NCBI GenBank assembly: GCA_905221605.1
Contig: CAJNDS010000510.1
Coordinates: 58,293 to 122,292 of the forward strand
From: Symbiodinium natans
Lineage: Eukaryota > Sar > Dinophyceae > Suessiales > Symbiodiniaceae
Direction of reading: 5' to 3'
Length of the DNA stretch: 64,000 bases
Part shown: positions 63,321 through 64,000 of the stretch, in pieces
How positions within the stretch are numbered: the stretch's first letter is position 1
How the letters are laid out: the number at the start of each line of letters is the position of its first letter
The notes under the pieces: model-generated
The model's database searches: none
Seen by the model: only the letters and a program-made list of their open reading frames with translations
Told to the model about the DNA's origin: nothing
Position numbers and translations under genes: made by a program

Positions 63321-63475
63321 TTCAGGTAGCTGCATTTCTGCAGCCCGTGATCGATGCATAGCACAGAACTTTGTTTCGGACCGTCTGGCACCGTGTGGCC
63401 ACACCTCCAACATTCCTGAGCCAGCAAGAGAGGGTTTAGAGAACACCAGAGCTTGATTGATGCAGCCGATGGCAC

Positions 63476-63597
63476 TTGGAGGTTCAGGGTACTTATAACC
63501 CCAATTATAAGTCTACTTATAACCTACTTAGGGGATTTAGGGGGCTTATAAGTAGACTTTTAGTTAGTTGGGGCTTATAAGTACCCTGAACTCCAAG
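63476..63597. repeat. Fold-back (hairpin) repeat, MITE-like
   Basis: The left arm CTTGGAGGTTCAGGGTACTT is complementary to the right end AAGTACCCTGAACTCCAAG. Inner TTATAAGT and AAGTCTACTTATAA segments also pair. About 120 bp in all. Confidence 0.8.
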
Positions 63598-64000
63598 CAG
63601 TAGCTGTCACTATACATGCGGGACACTGATTCCCGCCAAGCTGGTGTTTTTGCCCTCAACCCAAAATGGGGGGTTGATCTAAAGGTCCTTCTTGGGAAAT
63701 GACTTAGGGTTCCGATGGGTTTATAAGGAGAATAATAGGGGTTATTTGGGGAATGGGTTGCTGCAAACTCGAACCCTAAACCCCAAACCCTAAACTCTAA
63801 CCCTAAACTCTATACCCTAGACCTTATAATTCCGAAGCCCCAAATCACAGAGGGGAGGAGCATGGTTAGACGCGGCTGATTCTCAGGGCGGTTCACTGAC
63901 ATTCCGTGCCCATTCCGGTCGCGAAGCTCCCGAGCTTCAGACTTCAAGCTTCAGGCCAAGCGCGAAGCTCACGAAGCTTCAGACTTCTGGTTTCAGGCGA

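Larger units (their letters stand above)
61693..64000. other. Non-coding right end, simple and telomere-like repeats
   Basis: No supported gene. Contents are a TG run (62036-62055), AT/GA microsatellites (62210-62246), interstitial telomere-like arrays and a fold-back repeat at 63476-63597. Short GAAGCTC/CTTCAGACTTC direct repeats lie at 63920-64000. Confidence 0.75.

Overview
The window looks like nuclear DNA of a dinoflagellate. The evidence is TTTAGGG/CCCTAAA telomere-type repeats scattered through the right end, a ubiquitin-like plus ankyrin-repeat gene of a kind common in Symbiodiniaceae, a GC-AG intron, tandemly duplicated intronless genes, and a near-match to the dinoflagellate spliced leader at 58657-58678. 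No bacterial gene organisation is visible. No species is named because the sequence alone does not decide it.

Layout. 1-7438 holds two head-to-tail copies of a unit of about 4.39 kb that carries a minus-strand coiled-coil gene (2725-4338); the second gene copy is cut off at about 7438. 7440-12762 is mostly unrecognised sequence with one probable ZZ zinc-finger exon on the minus strand. 12782-58328 is one composite mobile block. 58348-60180 and 61700-64000 are non-coding sequence rich in telomere-like units and fold-back repeats. 60184-61692 is the ubiquitin-like/ankyrin gene.

The mobile block resolves into nested insertions. (1) A giant plus-strand element ends in a poly(A) run at 58318-58328 and is flanked by an exact 19-bp target-site duplication (12763-12781 and 58329-58347). 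Without its insertions it is about 18.0 kb. It carries a series of same-strand ORFs, including a 322-codon alpha/beta-hydrolase-like ORF, a 789-codon ORF, a protein joining an alpha/beta-hydrolase-like domain to a superfamily 1 helicase, and a 745-residue ORF of unknown function. No reverse transcriptase or RNA polymerase was recognised in it, and its 5' end may be truncated. (2) A second copy of the same element, 5'-truncated and in the opposite orientation, is inserted at 15252-32785. It has its own poly(A) tail (read as a T run) and its own exact 19-bp duplication. This copy has been opened by a TIR transposon (17036-19002), an insertion of about 8.8 kb full of AT-rich tandem repeats (about 19893-28685), a 1.07-kb insertion (about 30507-31573) and a 0.6-kb internal inversion. 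(3) A young tyrosine-recombinase retrotransposon (34372-44386) with split direct repeats A1-B1-A2-B2 interrupts another ORF of the giant element.

The tyrosine-recombinase retrotransposon appears intact. It encodes a tyrosine recombinase, a Gag-like protein with a Cys/His knuckle, and a Pol polyprotein. Gag and Pol lie in one frame separated by a single UGA followed by CGG, a known leaky context. Pol contains, in order, a 2-oxoglutarate/Fe(II) dioxygenase-like domain, a C5-cytosine methyltransferase-like domain, a reverse transcriptase and an RNase H-like domain. A mobile element carrying both a putative base methylase and a putative base oxidase is the most striking content here, together with the giant poly(A)-tailed element.

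Starts are given at ATG codons. Positions of insertion junctions were worked out by eye by comparing the copies and may be off by a few bases.
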